The position numbers and the translations under genes are program-made. The notes below the pieces were generated by a model, which was not told the DNA's origin, did not search any database, and was given only the letters and a program-made list of their open reading frames with translations. A stretch of 5,011 bases of DNA from Caldifarciminota bacterium UBA3073 (GTDB lineage Bacteria; Hydrothermota; UBA3073): assembly GCA_002366725.1 (NCBI GenBank), contig DFBT01000037.1:1-5011 (forward strand). The letters are read 5' to 3'. Shown piece after piece: positions 4,875 through 5,011 of the stretch; within the stretch, counting starts at the first letter, position 1, and each line of letters begins with the position of its first letter.

Positions 4875-5011
4875 ATGGGGAGATTGCCAAGGGTTATTTA
4901 TCCAGGATGGGATACCCGAAGAGCTCCTCAAGCAGATTCGCCACTCAATAAAAGACAATCGTATCCTGGGACAGGACACCTTTGTTAAAGAGATTGAGAA
5001 CAAGTTTTACC
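4875..5011 (+). pseudogene. Internally deleted Y1-family (RAYT-like) transposase, partial
   Basis: The first 11 codons from ATG 4875 read MGRLPRVIYPG, the hallmark opening of Y1_Tnp/RAYT single-strand transposases (compare the M-x-R-x-x-R-I-x-Y/F-P-G pattern). The expected continuation, a histidine strand, the HUH metal site and the catalytic tyrosine, is absent. Instead, from about 4906, one frame over, the sequence reads DGIPEELLKQIRHSIKDN and then RILGQDTFVKEIENKFY to the window end. That pattern (E-L-L-x-x-I-R-x-S ... L-G-x-x-x-F-x-x-x-I-E) is the C-terminal region of the same family. The middle of the protein, well over 100 residues, is therefore missing, and the join shifts the frame: the original frame would end at a TAA at 4986-4988 after 37 codons. 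It cannot transpose by itself, though it might be mobilised by a full copy elsewhere. The 3' end lies outside the window. Confidence 0.75.

Larger units (their letters stand above)
4778..5011 (+). mobile_element. Left end and body of a Y1-transposase (IS200-like/RAYT) element, running off the window
   Basis: Recombinase homology stops near 4777 and a promoter plus transposase start codon follow within 100 bases, so the sequence from about 4778 is the left side of an inserted element. The exact boundary is uncertain by roughly 10-15 bases. IS200/IS605 and RAYT elements make no target duplication and have hairpin ends rather than inverted repeats; no strong hairpin is obvious in 4778-4838. The right end is outside the window, so the rest of the recombinase may lie beyond it or be deleted. 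Confidence 0.6.

Noticed and set aside
4791..5003. Minus-strand open frame at the right end
   Set aside because: It is antisense to the transposase start and C-terminal region, both of which match a known family on the plus strand.

Overview
This window looks like a bacterial chromosome segment from an uncultivated, possibly thermophilic or subsurface lineage. That is an inference from three things: a conserved family of unknown function seen mainly in such genomes, intergenic spacers made of short-word repeats (CTCTGCGGTT, TTACTNC, ATTTGG-type words), and a tyrosine recombinase with a HRWxPxxKxW N-terminal domain. The phylum cannot be fixed from 5 kb. Every intact gene is on the + strand.

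Layout. Bases 1-446 hold no convincing gene. They are low-complexity, with a 9-bp-period repeat, a weak direct repeat, a GC-rich hairpin and a polypurine tract. Bases 447-1577 encode a 376-residue protein of unknown function with a strong Shine-Dalgarno sequence, a barrel-sandwich-like segment and a C-terminal KOW-like segment. Two imperfect hairpin repeats and a T/G-rich stretch separate it from pcm (1745-2395), the protein-L-isoaspartate O-methyltransferase. A proline tRNA with anticodon CGG (2465-2537) follows, flanked on both sides by the same 7-bp-period repeat. A GT-B fold glycosyltransferase (2622-3683) starts four bases after the last repeat unit.

From about 3684 onward the window is an accessory graveyard. 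A frameshifted fragment of a recombinase N-terminal domain (3729-3963) precedes a longer tyrosine recombinase (4058-4822). That gene stops after the first catalytic arginine, where the left end of a Y1-transposase (IS200-like/RAYT) element has joined it. The transposase gene is itself broken: its first 11 codons run straight into its C-terminal region, out of frame, with the catalytic middle missing. Each of the three remnants has its own near-consensus sigma70-type promoter with a 17-bp spacer.

The genes do not form an obvious pathway. The first half is housekeeping or conserved cargo (protein repair, tRNA, sugar transfer, one unknown), separated by dispersed repeats. The last quarter records successive mobile-element insertions and decay. 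I see no CRISPR array, toxin-antitoxin pair or recognisable defence cassette. The best leads are the unknown 376-residue family, the repeats that run up to start codons, and the layered recombinase/transposase remains.
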